From VGCC01 sp044375955 (GTDB lineage Bacteria > Actinomycetota > Actinomycetes > S36-B12): DNA of 27,444 bases. A model generated the notes under the pieces. That model had not been told where the DNA came from and ran no database searches. It saw only the letters and a list, made by a program, of their open reading frames with translations. The stretch is from contig JBILLS010000027.1 in the NCBI GenBank assembly GCA_044375955.1, forward strand, positions 1-27,444, given 5' to 3'. Below are positions 8,691-15,854 of the stretch, in pieces (position 1 is the stretch's first letter; each line of letters starts with the position of its first letter). The translations under genes and the position numbers were made by a program.

Positions 8691-8968
8691 TTCTCGGCAC
8701 CGATCGAGAAGCCGGCCTCGAGATCCTCACGGGAATAGGTCCGGAAAGCAATGTGCGTCTCCGTGGAGACGATGCCCGGGACCGCGCCGATGCCGTCGGT
8801 GACGACGCGCGCGACGTCGTCATGACTCGTGACTTCGATGAGGGCCACGAGATCGATCTGCCCGGTCACCGAATATGCCGCACGCACTCCGGAGATGCGG
8901 GCGATCTGCTCGCCCGCGGAGTTGATCGCCTCGGGTGACACTTTGATGAAGCACAGGGCGGTGATCAC
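8687..8968 (-). CDS. Stand-alone Lrp/AsnC ligand-binding (RAM) domain protein
   Basis: A 93-residue protein that is only the effector-binding and oligomerisation domain of Lrp/AsnC regulators; there is no helix-turn-helix. It reads ITALCFIKVSPE at the N-terminus, then VRAAYSVTGQIDLVALIEV and IVSTETHIAFRTY, the alpha-beta sandwich pattern of the RAM domain. Such one-domain proteins are common in actinobacteria and may sense amino acids or modulate full-length Lrp proteins, but no target is known here. GTG start at 8968 is preceded by a TAGGAT -10 box at leaderless spacing. It is divergent from the thioesterase gene and convergent with the bicupin gene. Confidence 0.87.
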   Translation of the reverse strand: MITALCFIKVSPEAINSAGEQIARISGVRAAYSVTGQIDLVALIEVTSHDDVARVVTDGIGAVPGIVSTETHIAFRTYSREDLEAGFSIGAEN

Positions 8969-8974
8969 GTTCGA

Positions 8975-8980
8975 ATCCTA
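8975..8980 (-). promoter_or_regulatory. -10 box for leaderless RAM-domain gene
   Basis: On the minus strand TAGGAT is followed by TCGAAC and then GTG, giving a 6-nt gap from -10 to start codon, the leaderless arrangement. No RBS fits between. It is only 18 nt from the -10 of the divergent thioesterase gene, so polymerases at the two promoters would compete. Confidence 0.55.
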
Positions 8981-8998
8981 GTTCAGACCTGCACCCCC

Positions 8999-9004
8999 TA
9001 GATT
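8999..9004 (+). promoter_or_regulatory. -10 box for thioesterase gene
   Basis: TAGATT (TANNNT) lies 17 nt upstream of ATG 9022. Transcription from about 9011 would leave a very short leader that still contains the RBS GGGAGG (9012-9017). No clear -35; that position overlaps the -10 of the divergent gene. Confidence 0.45.
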
Positions 9005-9021
9005 GGCCGCCGGGAGGCGTC

Positions 9022-9462
9022 ATGAGCGAAATCACCGGTGCCAGGGTCGTGGTGATGCGTACGGTCGCATGGGGTGAGACGGACGCGGCGGGTCACAACC
9101 ATTTCTCCGCTGCCTTCCGATGGTTGGAGGAGACCGAGCACGCGCTCTACCGCTGCCTCGGGTTCGACACCCTGATGATCGATCGCGTGCCCCGGGTCCA
9201 CGTCGAAGCCGATTACCGGGCCCGCCTCTACTACGGCGAGGTCATCCGGTGCGAGGTCGGCGTGGTCTCGATCGGGACCTCGTCGTGCACCTTCGCCCTC
9301 GTGGTGAGTCGGGGGGACGAGGTGGCCATCTCGGGCCGGTACGTGGTGGTCCATGTCGCGGGCAACGACCAGGGCTCCACCCCCTGGCCGGAGGAGATGC
9401 GGGTGGCCCTGGCCTCCCCGGTCGCCTTCTCCGTGGACCTGGTGGTCCGGCCCGCACCCTGA
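9022..9462 (+). CDS. Acyl-CoA thioesterase, 4HBT/YbgC-like hotdog fold
   Basis: A 146-residue single hotdog-fold protein of the 4-hydroxybenzoyl-CoA thioesterase/YbgC group, which hydrolyses acyl-CoA or aroyl-CoA thioesters in the cytoplasm. The active-site signature is at residues 16-28 (AWGETDAAGHNHF), with Asp21 as the likely catalytic acid in the D-x-x-G/N-H context, followed by the long helix AAFRWLEETEHALY. VEADYRARLYYGEVIRCEV is the usual central strand block. ATG with a good GGGAGG Shine-Dalgarno 4 nt upstream. It stands alone as a transcription unit. Given the CoA-dependent aromatic genes downstream, release of an aroyl acid from CoA is conceivable, but there is no direct evidence. 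Confidence 0.85.
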   Translation: MSEITGARVVVMRTVAWGETDAAGHNHFSAAFRWLEETEHALYRCLGFDTLMIDRVPRVHVEADYRARLYYGEVIRCEVGVVSIGTSSCTFALVVSRGDEVAISGRYVVVHVAGNDQGSTPWPEEMRVALASPVAFSVDLVVRPAP

Positions 9463-9486
9463 GGGGCGGGGCCCCGGGCTCCAGGG
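9457..9486 (+). terminator. Possible imperfect GC-rich hairpin after the thioesterase gene
   Basis: CCCTG (9457-9461) pairs with CAGGG (9482-9486), and inside them GGGG and CCCC can pair (palindrome GGGGCCCC at 9468-9475). Mismatches interrupt the stem and no T-run follows, so this is at best a weak or factor-assisted terminator. Confidence 0.25.
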
Positions 9487-9574
9487 AAGGTCAACAGTGG
9501 GTAACAAATCCCCCAGGTCGTTGCCTATTCCGGGTAGAGGTGTGAGGATACGTATGCCGTCGGTCTGGCGGTCG

Positions 9575-9580
9575 TAAATT
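9575..9580 (+). promoter_or_regulatory. -10 box of the liv operon promoter
   Basis: TAAATT matches TATAAT at four of six positions and is the best TANNNT box in the 9463-9613 gap. Transcription would start about 9587-9588. No -35 fits it at 17 nt. A second candidate pair further upstream is TTGCCT (9521-9526) with GAGGAT (9544-9549), 17 nt apart. The rest of the gap (9487-9520) shows no clear feature. Confidence 0.4.
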
Positions 9581-9596
9581 CGGGGTCATGCCCCGA
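9580..9596 (+). other. Small hairpin at the 5' end of the liv transcript
   Basis: TCGGGG (9580-9585) and CCCCGA (9591-9596) form a perfect 6-bp stem with loop TCATG. The loop and distal arm contain the ATG of the possible leader ORF. It lies between the -10 box and the livK RBS, so it could affect initiation; whether the proximal arm is transcribed depends on the exact start site. Confidence 0.3.
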
Positions 9597-9617
9597 TCGA
9601 TGAGGGAGGTTGCATGA
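9588..9617 (+). CDS. Possible nine-codon leaderless leader ORF upstream of livK
   Basis: ATG at 9588 opens a frame of nine codons (MPRSMREVA) whose TGA at 9615-9617 overlaps the livK ATG at 9614 in an ATGA junction. ATG 9588 is 7 nt after the TAAATT -10 box, close to the leaderless spacing seen at other genes here. The ORF runs through the livK Shine-Dalgarno (GAGGGAGG, 9602-9609). It has only one branched-chain residue codon (Val), so a classical leucine/isoleucine attenuator is unlikely; translational coupling is the simpler idea. It may equally be chance. Confidence 0.3.
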   Translation: MPRSMREVA

Positions 9618-10885
9618 GGCGCCGTCTCATGACACTCGCGGCAGCGGTGGGAGCCGCGTCGCTCGTATTGACTGGCTGCGTGTCCTCGAGTGAGGACGCC
9701 GCAGAGGAGACTGCCGCCGAAACCGCGGCGGAGGAGTCCGCGGCCCCGGCCGAGGAAGCCCCCGCCGAGGAGACCGCAGCAGCGGAGGCCTCGGGTGATC
9801 CCCTGGTCCTGGGCATCGTGCAGGCCGGCAGCGGCTTCATGGGCCCGATCGACACCCCGGCCCGCAACGCCCTCCTGTTGGAGGTCGAGAAGGTCAACGC
9901 GGCTGGTGGCGTGAACGGCCAGCCGATCACGGTGGAGTTCATCGACACCGAGACGAAGTTCGAGCGCTACGCGCCCGCCGCCGAGGAAGTCATCGGCAAG
10001 GGTGCCAACGTTCTCATCGTCACCTGCGACTACGACGTCTCGTCCCCGGCCTCGCTCGTGGCCGAGGGCAAGAACATCCTCAACCTCGCACCCTGCATCG
10101 GTGATCCGATCTATGGACCGGCGGGCGGTCTGCCCAATGGCTTCTCCATCGGCGCGGGCACCCCGGGCGAGACCACTGTGATGGCGGAGTTCGCGGCAGA
10201 CAAGGGCTGGAAGACAGCTGTCCTGCTGCGCGACACCTCGATCAAGTACACGCAGAACCAGTGCACGATCTTCGAGAAGCGCTTCACCGAGCTGGGTGGC
10301 AAGGTGACCGCGACCTACGACTACGTGCAGGGTGACTCCGTCAAGGAGACCGTGTCCAAGATCGCCGCGGGCAAGAAGCCCGATGTGATCGTGAACTGCG
10401 GTTACAACCCGGGTGGTGGCCAGGTGGCCAAGGAGATCCGCGATGGCGGCGTCGATGCGCCGATCATCTCGGGCTTCGGTATGGACGGTGACTTCTGGGT
10501 TCCCGCCATCGAGGGCCTGAAGGACTACTACGTCGTGACCTACGCATCGAAGAACGGTGACGATCCGGATCCGGCCGTGAACGAGTACGCCAAGGCGTAC
10601 GAGGCCGCGTATGGCAACCCGCCGGACGTCGGTGGCTTCGTGACCGGTCCGGCCACGCTGCAGCTCATCCTCGAGGCCTACAAGCAGGCGGGCAGCTGGG
10701 ATGGCGACAAGATGACCGCTGCCTTCCAGGCGATGAAGGACGTGCCGACCTTGGCCGGTCCGTCGAGCTTCTCGCCTGACCTCCACATCAACGTCGAGCG
10801 GCCGATGGCGGTGCTCGTCGTGGAGAACGGCAAGCTCAAGTGGGTCGAGGATCGGGCCCCGGAGAAGGTCACCTTCGCGGAATGA
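9614..10885 (+). CDS. livK: Liv/HAAT-type ABC transporter substrate-binding lipoprotein
   Basis: A 423-residue periplasmic-binding-fold protein of the leucine/isoleucine/valine-binding family (Peripla_BP_6). It has a lipoprotein signal peptide with Arg-rich n-region and lipobox LTGC, lipid-bearing Cys22, so it is anchored outside the membrane. Residues about 26-60 are an acidic Ala/Glu linker of repeated AEE(T/S)A-like units that tethers the domain. The domain starts at PLVLGIVQAGSG and includes EVEKVNAAGGVNGQPITVEFID and a typical late YAKAYEAAYGNPPD. ATG preceded by GAGGGAGG. The 3' end overlaps livG by 4 nt. Ligands of this family include branched-chain amino acids, amides and aromatic acids; the neighbouring catabolic genes make an aromatic ligand possible. 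Confidence 0.92.
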   Translation: MRRRLMTLAAAVGAASLVLTGCVSSSEDAAEETAAETAAEESAAPAEEAPAEETAAAEASGDPLVLGIVQAGSGFMGPIDTPARNALLLEVEKVNAAGGVNGQPITVEFIDTETKFERYAPAAEEVIGKGANVLIVTCDYDVSSPASLVAEGKNILNLAPCIGDPIYGPAGGLPNGFSIGAGTPGETTVMAEFAADKGWKTAVLLRDTSIKYTQNQCTIFEKRFTELGGKVTATYDYVQGDSVKETVSKIAAGKKPDVIVNCGYNPGGGQVAKEIRDGGVDAPIISGFGMDGDFWVPAIEGLKDYYVVTYASKNGDDPDPAVNEYAKAYEAAYGNPPDVGGFVTGPATLQLILEAYKQAGSWDGDKMTAAFQAMKDVPTLAGPSSFSPDLHINVERPMAVLVVENGKLKWVEDRAPEKVTFAE

Positions 10886-11634
10886 TCGACACGCAGTCAC
10901 CCCGGTCACACGAACTCCGTGTGACCGGGGTGACCCGTTCCTTCGCCGGTGTGCAGGCGCTCTCCGGCGTGAGTCTGAGCGTCCGCCCCGGTGAGGTGCT
11001 GGGTCTGATCGGTCCCAACGGGGCCGGCAAGTCCACCCTGGTAAACATCATCAGTGGATACGACATGCCCGACTCAGGTGCGGTCAGCGTCGATGGAACG
11101 GACATCACCCGCTCGAAGCCCTACGTGCGAGCCCGGCAAGGTCTGGCCCGCACCTTCCAGCACGGTCACCTCTTCGGCGGATTGACGGTTCGCGAGAACC
11201 TCGAGGTCACGGCGATGGGCACCGGTCGCTCACGCAAGCAGGCGGTAGCCCTGGCAGACGGCCTGCTCGACGAATTCCATCTCGCCGGTCGCGCCGATCA
11301 CCCGGCCAGCTCCCTGCCGCACGGCGTCGAGCGACGCGTCGGTGTCGCGCGCGCCCTTGCCACCGAACCCCGCTACGTACTCCTCGACGAACCCGCCGCG
11401 GGACTGAACGAGGGGGAGATCGGTGAGTTCGCCGAGAACATCCGTCACCTCCGAGATCGGGGACTCGGCGTCCTGCTGATCGATCACAACGTGCGTCTGA
11501 TCCTGAACGTCTGCGAACGCATCCACGTCCTCGTCGAGGGACGCACCCTGCTCGAGGGCACGCCCGACGAAGTCCGCTCGAGTGAGGAATTGGCTGAGGC
11601 GTACCTGGGAAGGAGCGGCAGTGCCCACCGGTGA
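10882..11634 (+). CDS. livG: HAAT-family ABC transporter ATP-binding protein LivG
   Basis: A 250-residue ABC ATPase that energises the importer. Walker A GPNGAGKS is at 44-51, the Q-loop region at TFQHGHLFG, the signature appears as LPHGVERR (145-152) as is usual for LivG, which reads LP-G-Q rather than LSGGQ, and Walker B VLLDEPAAGLN starts at 166. DHNV at 201-204 is the H-loop. The ATG at 10882 overlaps the livK stop (ATGA); an in-frame GTG or ATG further upstream would lie inside livK. The 3' end overlaps livF by 14 nt. It pairs with LivF as a heterodimer on the LivHM permeases. Confidence 0.94.
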   Translation: MIDTQSPRSHELRVTGVTRSFAGVQALSGVSLSVRPGEVLGLIGPNGAGKSTLVNIISGYDMPDSGAVSVDGTDITRSKPYVRARQGLARTFQHGHLFGGLTVRENLEVTAMGTGRSRKQAVALADGLLDEFHLAGRADHPASSLPHGVERRVGVARALATEPRYVLLDEPAAGLNEGEIGEFAENIRHLRDRGLGVLLIDHNVRLILNVCERIHVLVEGRTLLEGTPDEVRSSEELAEAYLGRSGSAHR

Positions 11635-12337
11635 GATCGGCCTCGTGGTTCGCGACCTCTCTGTCGCCTATGGGGGAGTGCCCGCCGTGCGCGGTGTCGA
11701 TCTCGACGTCCCCGCGGGGCATGCAATCGGACTCATCGGCCCGAACGGTGCGGGCAAGTCCACCACCCTCCTGGCCATCATGGGGGCCGTCCCCCATCGG
11801 GGGACCGTCGAGGTCAACGGCGAGGACGTCGGTGGCCTGGCCCCCGAGCGCGTGGTGCGCCGCGGCGTAAGCCTCGTCCCCGAGGGCCGGCACGTCTTCA
11901 CCAGCCTGAGCGTGAAGGACAACCTGCGCCTCGGTGCGGTCGGCCGCCGATCCCAGGAAGGGGTCTCCGACACCCTTGACTACGTCCTGGAACTCTTCCC
12001 GATCCTCGCCGAATTCCGCGACCGTCAGGCGGGCCTGCTCTCCGGCGGCCAGCAGCAGCAGTTGGCCATCGGTCGTGCCCTCATGGCGGACCCCGACATC
12101 CTGATGCTCGATGAGCCCAGCCTCGGCCTGTCCCCGACGGCGGTCGACTCCGTGTTCGATGCTCTGGCCGCGATCCGATCCGCGGGGAAGGCGGTGCTCG
12201 TCGTGGAGCAGCGCGCGGAATTCACCGTGGCGTTCTGCGAGCGCACATACGTGCTGCACGATGGGACGATCACACTGACGTTGAAGCCCGAGGATGCCAC
12301 CAACGTGGACGTGCTGACCAAGGCGTACTTCGGATGA
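11621..12337 (+). CDS. livF: HAAT-family ABC transporter ATP-binding protein LivF
   Basis: A 238-residue ABC ATPase, the partner of LivG. Walker A GPNGAGKS at 40-47, signature LSGGQQQQ from 140 and Walker B LMLDEPSLGLSP from 161 are intact; VEQR holds the region where the H-loop histidine is usually replaced by glutamine-like residues in LivF. I chose GTG 11621 because AAGGAG (11610-11615) lies 5 nt before it and because the sequence then starts at the usual LivF position; an earlier ATG at 11582 would add 13 residues within livG. It overlaps livG by 14 nt and livH by 4 nt (ATGA). Confidence 0.93.
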   Translation: MPTGEIGLVVRDLSVAYGGVPAVRGVDLDVPAGHAIGLIGPNGAGKSTTLLAIMGAVPHRGTVEVNGEDVGGLAPERVVRRGVSLVPEGRHVFTSLSVKDNLRLGAVGRRSQEGVSDTLDYVLELFPILAEFRDRQAGLLSGGQQQQLAIGRALMADPDILMLDEPSLGLSPTAVDSVFDALAAIRSAGKAVLVVEQRAEFTVAFCERTYVLHDGTITLTLKPEDATNVDVLTKAYFG

Positions 12338-13215
12338 ACCAACTCATCCAGTCCCTCGTAGACGCACTCTCCGCCGGTGCCACCCTCGGTCTGGCCGCCC
12401 TGGCCATCGGTCTCGTCTTCGGTGTCATCCGTCTGGCCAACTTCGCCCAGGGCGAGATCATCACCGCCTCGGGCTACTCGATCATCTTCACGTGGCAGTT
12501 GGGCTGGTATGTCGCCATCCCGATCGCCATCCTCATCGGCGTGATCCTCTCCCTCCTGATGGAACTCGGGGTTTTCTCCCGGATGCGCACGGCGACCCCG
12601 GCCACGCTGCTCGTCGCCAGCTTCGGCCTGAGCTTCCTGCTGCAGCGTGTGTACGAGTTGCTGTTCAGCAACAACGTCCAGACAGCACCTGTCGCCCCCG
12701 AGCTCGCCCAGTCGATCGACGTCGGCGGGATCCGCGTCCAGCTGCTCTCCGTGGCGACGATCGTCATCGCTGCGGTACTCCTCTTCGCGCTGATCCAATT
12801 CCTCAACCGGTCGATTTGGGGACTGCAGTTGCAGGCCGCTGCAGCGGACTTCCGCACCGCGCGGCTCGTGGGTATCCCGGCGAGTCGAGTCATCGGTCTG
12901 AGTTTCGCCCTCAGTGGCATCCTGGCTGCGGCTGTGGCGTTCGTGAGCACGGTGCAGACCGGAGCCGTGGGGCCGACCTTCGGTGTCCCGATCGTGATCC
13001 TGGCGCTGATCGGTGCGGTGATCGGCGGCATCGACAAGATCTACGGTGCCTTGGCCGGCGGATTCCTGGTCGGATTCGCCACCTCGATGCTGGCGAGTTG
13101 GCTGCCCTCGGATATGAGCAACTTCAAGGATGCCTACGTCTTCCTCCTGGTCATCATCGTCTTGATCATCCGTCCCTCGGGTCTTCTAGTGCGCGGCGGG
13201 ACGGTGCGCACATGA
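12334..13215 (+). CDS. livH: Branched-chain-type ABC transporter permease LivH
   Basis: A 293-residue integral membrane permease with about eight hydrophobic segments. The N-terminal LivH signature is clear (VFGVIRLANFAQGEIIT at about residues 29-45), followed by membrane segments around 48-75 and 83-105, a loop with SNNVQTAPVAPE, and a cytoplasmic AAAADFRTARLVGIPASRV segment that couples to the ATPases. The GAVIGGIDKIYGALAGGFLVG block near 225-245 is typical. ATG overlaps the livF stop by 4 nt and its own stop overlaps livM by 4 nt, so all five transporter genes form one tightly coupled operon. Confidence 0.93.
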   Translation: MNQLIQSLVDALSAGATLGLAALAIGLVFGVIRLANFAQGEIITASGYSIIFTWQLGWYVAIPIAILIGVILSLLMELGVFSRMRTATPATLLVASFGLSFLLQRVYELLFSNNVQTAPVAPELAQSIDVGGIRVQLLSVATIVIAAVLLFALIQFLNRSIWGLQLQAAAADFRTARLVGIPASRVIGLSFALSGILAAAVAFVSTVQTGAVGPTFGVPIVILALIGAVIGGIDKIYGALAGGFLVGFATSMLASWLPSDMSNFKDAYVFLLVIIVLIIRPSGLLVRGGTVRT

Positions 13216-14273
13216 ACGAGCGCAGTCTTCGGTGGCGATTGGGCCCGTTGTGGTCCCTGGTCAGCCTCCTGCTGATCGTCTATCTCGCGACGGTGATCAC
13301 CAGTTACTTCGGTGACAGCGTGCAGGTCCAGGTGCAGTACGCCTTGGTGAATCTCGTCATCGTCGTGGCGCTCTACATGTTCATCGGGACATCCGGCGTG
13401 CTGAGTTTCGGTCACGTTGCATTCGTCGCTCTGGGTGCCTGGACGGTAGGTCTCCTCACCATCGATCCCGAGCTCAAGCGCAACCTGCTCTCCGACATGT
13501 TCCCGTTCCTGTTCGACATCCAGGCTCCCTGGTTCCTCGCGATATTCCTGGGCGGTCTCGTCGGGGGGCTGCTCGCCCTACTCGTGGCACCCGTCCTAAT
13601 GCGCCTCAACGGCCTCCAGGCCGGCATCGCGACGTTCGCCCTCCTCCTCGTCGTCGGGCAGGTGCTGACCTACTGGTCGAGCATCGGTCCGCGCAGCGGC
13701 CAGTCGATGGTGGGCATCCCCGACGTGCTCGACCTGCAGACCACGATGTTCTTCGCTCTCGGTGCCATCGTCATCGCCTGGTTGTTCCAGCGCACCCGGC
13801 CGGCCCGGCTGCTCCGCGCCGCCCGCGAGGATGGCATCGCCGCGGCTGCCTCCGGAATCAACGTGGTCACCCAGCGCGTCATCGCCTTCGCGCTGTCCGG
13901 TGTGATCGCCGGTATTGCCGGTGGTCTCTTTGCGCTCACCAATCGCGTTGTCCAGGCCAGCCTGCTCGGAATCGAGCTGACCTTCATCACCCTGGCCATG
14001 CTCGTCCTGGGCGGGATGCTCTCGCTCAGCGGTGCGGTGGTCGGCGCGCTGGTGTTCAGCCTCATCGATCTCCTCCTAGTGCGCCTGCAGAGCGGAATCG
14101 AGATCGGCTCGGTGATCGTGTCCCTCCCTCAGGGCACACGACCGATCATCCTGGGGGCGATCCTGGTGCTGATGTTGATCTTCCGACCTAGTGGCTTGAC
14201 CGGCGGACGCGAGATCGTCTGGCCGTTCCGGCGCACCGCGCCTTTGCCGGGTGTGCCCCCGACCAACGAGTGA
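13212..14273 (+). CDS. livM: Branched-chain-type ABC transporter permease LivM
   Basis: A 353-residue permease, second half of the transmembrane channel. The LivM hallmark GTSGVLSFGHVAFVALGAW lies near residues 55-75. A loop of about 25 residues with acidic and basic residues follows (TIDPELKRNLLSDM), then several hydrophobic segments; the AAREDGIAAAASGINV segment is the ATPase coupling region, equivalent to RDDEIAA in other LivM proteins. ATG 13212 overlaps the livH stop; the same frame stays open far upstream but that is inside livH in another frame. The stop TGA (14271-14273) directly abuts the stop of the convergent iorB gene, leaving no intergenic base. Confidence 0.93.
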   Translation: MNERSLRWRLGPLWSLVSLLLIVYLATVITSYFGDSVQVQVQYALVNLVIVVALYMFIGTSGVLSFGHVAFVALGAWTVGLLTIDPELKRNLLSDMFPFLFDIQAPWFLAIFLGGLVGGLLALLVAPVLMRLNGLQAGIATFALLLVVGQVLTYWSSIGPRSGQSMVGIPDVLDLQTTMFFALGAIVIAWLFQRTRPARLLRAAREDGIAAAASGINVVTQRVIAFALSGVIAGIAGGLFALTNRVVQASLLGIELTFITLAMLVLGGMLSLSGAVVGALVFSLIDLLLVRLQSGIEIGSVIVSLPQGTRPIILGAILVLMLIFRPSGLTGGREIVWPFRRTAPLPGVPPTNE

Positions 14274-15854
14274 TTACTGCATCGACGCGCTAGCAAGGGC
14301 GGTGCGCAGGGCCTCGCCCTTCTCATCGGCCAGCGCGGACTTACGTAGGTTGGCAAGCCGTTCCGCAGCACGTGGGTCGTCGGCGATACGCGGCACCGCA
14401 TCCATGAGCGCGGTGAAGTTGCGCATGCCATTGGCGTGCGTCTCCCCGTAGCCCTTCACCACCTGCTGGCACTCCACGATCTGGTAGGCCAGGTCGTAGT
14501 TCCGCGGGGCGTACGTCCGCACCCGGTCGAGCCAGTCGTCGATGCGCTTCTGCTCGAGACCGAACCGCAGGGAGCGGCGGCGGAGGGGGCGAAGCCGGGC
14601 AAGCAGGTACAGGGTCGTGAACCCGAACAGCGAGGTCGTCTGGATTTTGATGCCCTTATGGGTGACCTTGTAGACGATCGTGTTCATGAGCTTCGAGCGC
14701 AACATCCAGCGCCCGAGGGCGGTGGGTAGCGTGTCGGTGATCTCCTCCATCTGCGGGTGGAGGTACTCGTGGACGGCGAGCACCTGTCCGTCGGTGAGGT
14801 TCGCCTCCTCGCCCACCCGACGCATCCGGCGCCCGCGTGTTTTGTGGAAGGCGACGCGGATCGTGTCCTCGTAGGTCATCCAGAGTGCGGTGTACCGGGC
14901 TGCCTCCGTGGTCAACCTGGCGGATCCATCGCCGTACTGCTCGAGTGCGGCGATACTCGCCACGCGATCGAGGTACTCGTCTGCGTAACGCACGTCCTGG
15001 TACTCGGCGGTGCGCTTGATTCCCTCGACGAGCATGTACCGGGCGGGTGCGGGGAAATCCTTGATCCGCTCAGCCTGGGAGCGAAGGCGCGGACCGACGA
15101 AGGACACGGGGTCCGTCGTCGCACGCTCCACCTCGGCGCGATCCGGGCCCGAGGTATCGGCCGGGCGCACACCGATGGTCAGATCCACCTGGGGGGCAGC
15201 CGTGGCCGCCCGGTAGCCGCCATCGAAGGCCTTGAGGCTCGCCTCGACACCCTTTCCGCTAGCCCGCACGGCGGCTTCGAACTGCTCGCGGGTGAAGGGG
15301 AGCACGTTCGCGCCGCAGATGGCGCCGAAGAGCACGGCGCTGATGACGCTGCGTGACTCCTCGGCGATCCGGGAGAAATCCCCGCGGACGAACCGCTTCG
15401 AGGAGCCCAGGCAGGCCTCGACCAGACCCTCGGAGTCGACTCGTCCGTCGCCCATGGCCGTGCGCTCGGGCATCGAGTAGGTGCGCGACGTGGACGCGAT
15501 CAGCGTGGTGCGCTCCGGCGTTGCGAAGCCACGTTGCACGGCGCGTCCGGCTTCCATGAGCTCAGAGGCGACGACGATGTCCACTTCGCCCGGGGTCGGC
15601 ATCGTGCTCAGAATGGGCTCCGGGAGTTGCGCACCATCCAGGAACTTGGGGAACAGTTCGACGTAGTAGACGGTGGCCCCGGTGCGCTGGGCGACCCCGG
15701 GGACCGAGGTGCTCTGCGCGTACCAGTCATTGTCCTCGGAGAGGGCCACGAGCCAGTCCGAGAGCACGCCACCACCCTCGCCACCCATCGCGAGGATCGC
15801 CATGGTGATCGGCCGGATGCGTACCGCGGTGGTCCGCTCGCTCAGTGCCGTCAT
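14274..15854 (-). CDS. iorB: Indolepyruvate oxidoreductase subunit beta-like protein (IorB, long form)
   Basis: A 526-residue protein. The first 200 or so residues are the 2-oxoacid:ferredoxin oxidoreductase gamma/beta domain: MAILAMGGEGGGVLSDWL, then STSVPGVAQRTGATVYYVELF, and a PGEVDIVVASELMEAGRA block. The remainder is a longer C-terminal region of the kind found in extended IorB proteins (DUF6537-like, assigned from memory), with YADEYLDRVASI and a basic YLLARLRPLRRRSLRFGLEQ segment. With IorA it would convert aryl-2-oxoacids (indolepyruvate, phenylpyruvate) plus CoA to aryl-acetyl-CoA, CO2 and reduced ferredoxin. ATG 15854 shares one base with the iorA stop (TGATG), so translation is coupled. 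Its stop abuts that of livM. Confidence 0.85.
   Translation of the reverse strand: MTALSERTTAVRIRPITMAILAMGGEGGGVLSDWLVALSEDNDWYAQSTSVPGVAQRTGATVYYVELFPKFLDGAQLPEPILSTMPTPGEVDIVVASELMEAGRAVQRGFATPERTTLIASTSRTYSMPERTAMGDGRVDSEGLVEACLGSSKRFVRGDFSRIAEESRSVISAVLFGAICGANVLPFTREQFEAAVRASGKGVEASLKAFDGGYRAATAAPQVDLTIGVRPADTSGPDRAEVERATTDPVSFVGPRLRSQAERIKDFPAPARYMLVEGIKRTAEYQDVRYADEYLDRVASIAALEQYGDGSARLTTEAARYTALWMTYEDTIRVAFHKTRGRRMRRVGEEANLTDGQVLAVHEYLHPQMEEITDTLPTALGRWMLRSKLMNTIVYKVTHKGIKIQTTSLFGFTTLYLLARLRPLRRRSLRFGLEQKRIDDWLDRVRTYAPRNYDLAYQIVECQQVVKGYGETHANGMRNFTALMDAVPRIADDPRAAERLANLRKSALADEKGEALRTALASASMQ

Noticed and set aside
9501..9526. GTAAC at 9501 upstream of livK as part of a GlnR-type nitrogen-control box
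   Set aside because: No GAAAC half-site follows at the needed spacing; one pentamer is not enough.
9690..9800. Ala/Glu-rich stretch of livK as a tandem DNA repeat
   Set aside because: It is in-frame low-complexity protein linker after the lipobox, usual for actinobacterial lipoproteins; no exact DNA repeat unit.
9491..10909. Long open frame on the minus strand, opposite livK
   Set aside because: livK is a clear lipoprotein gene with RBS and operon overlaps; the antisense product has no recognisable domain and is a GC-skew artefact.
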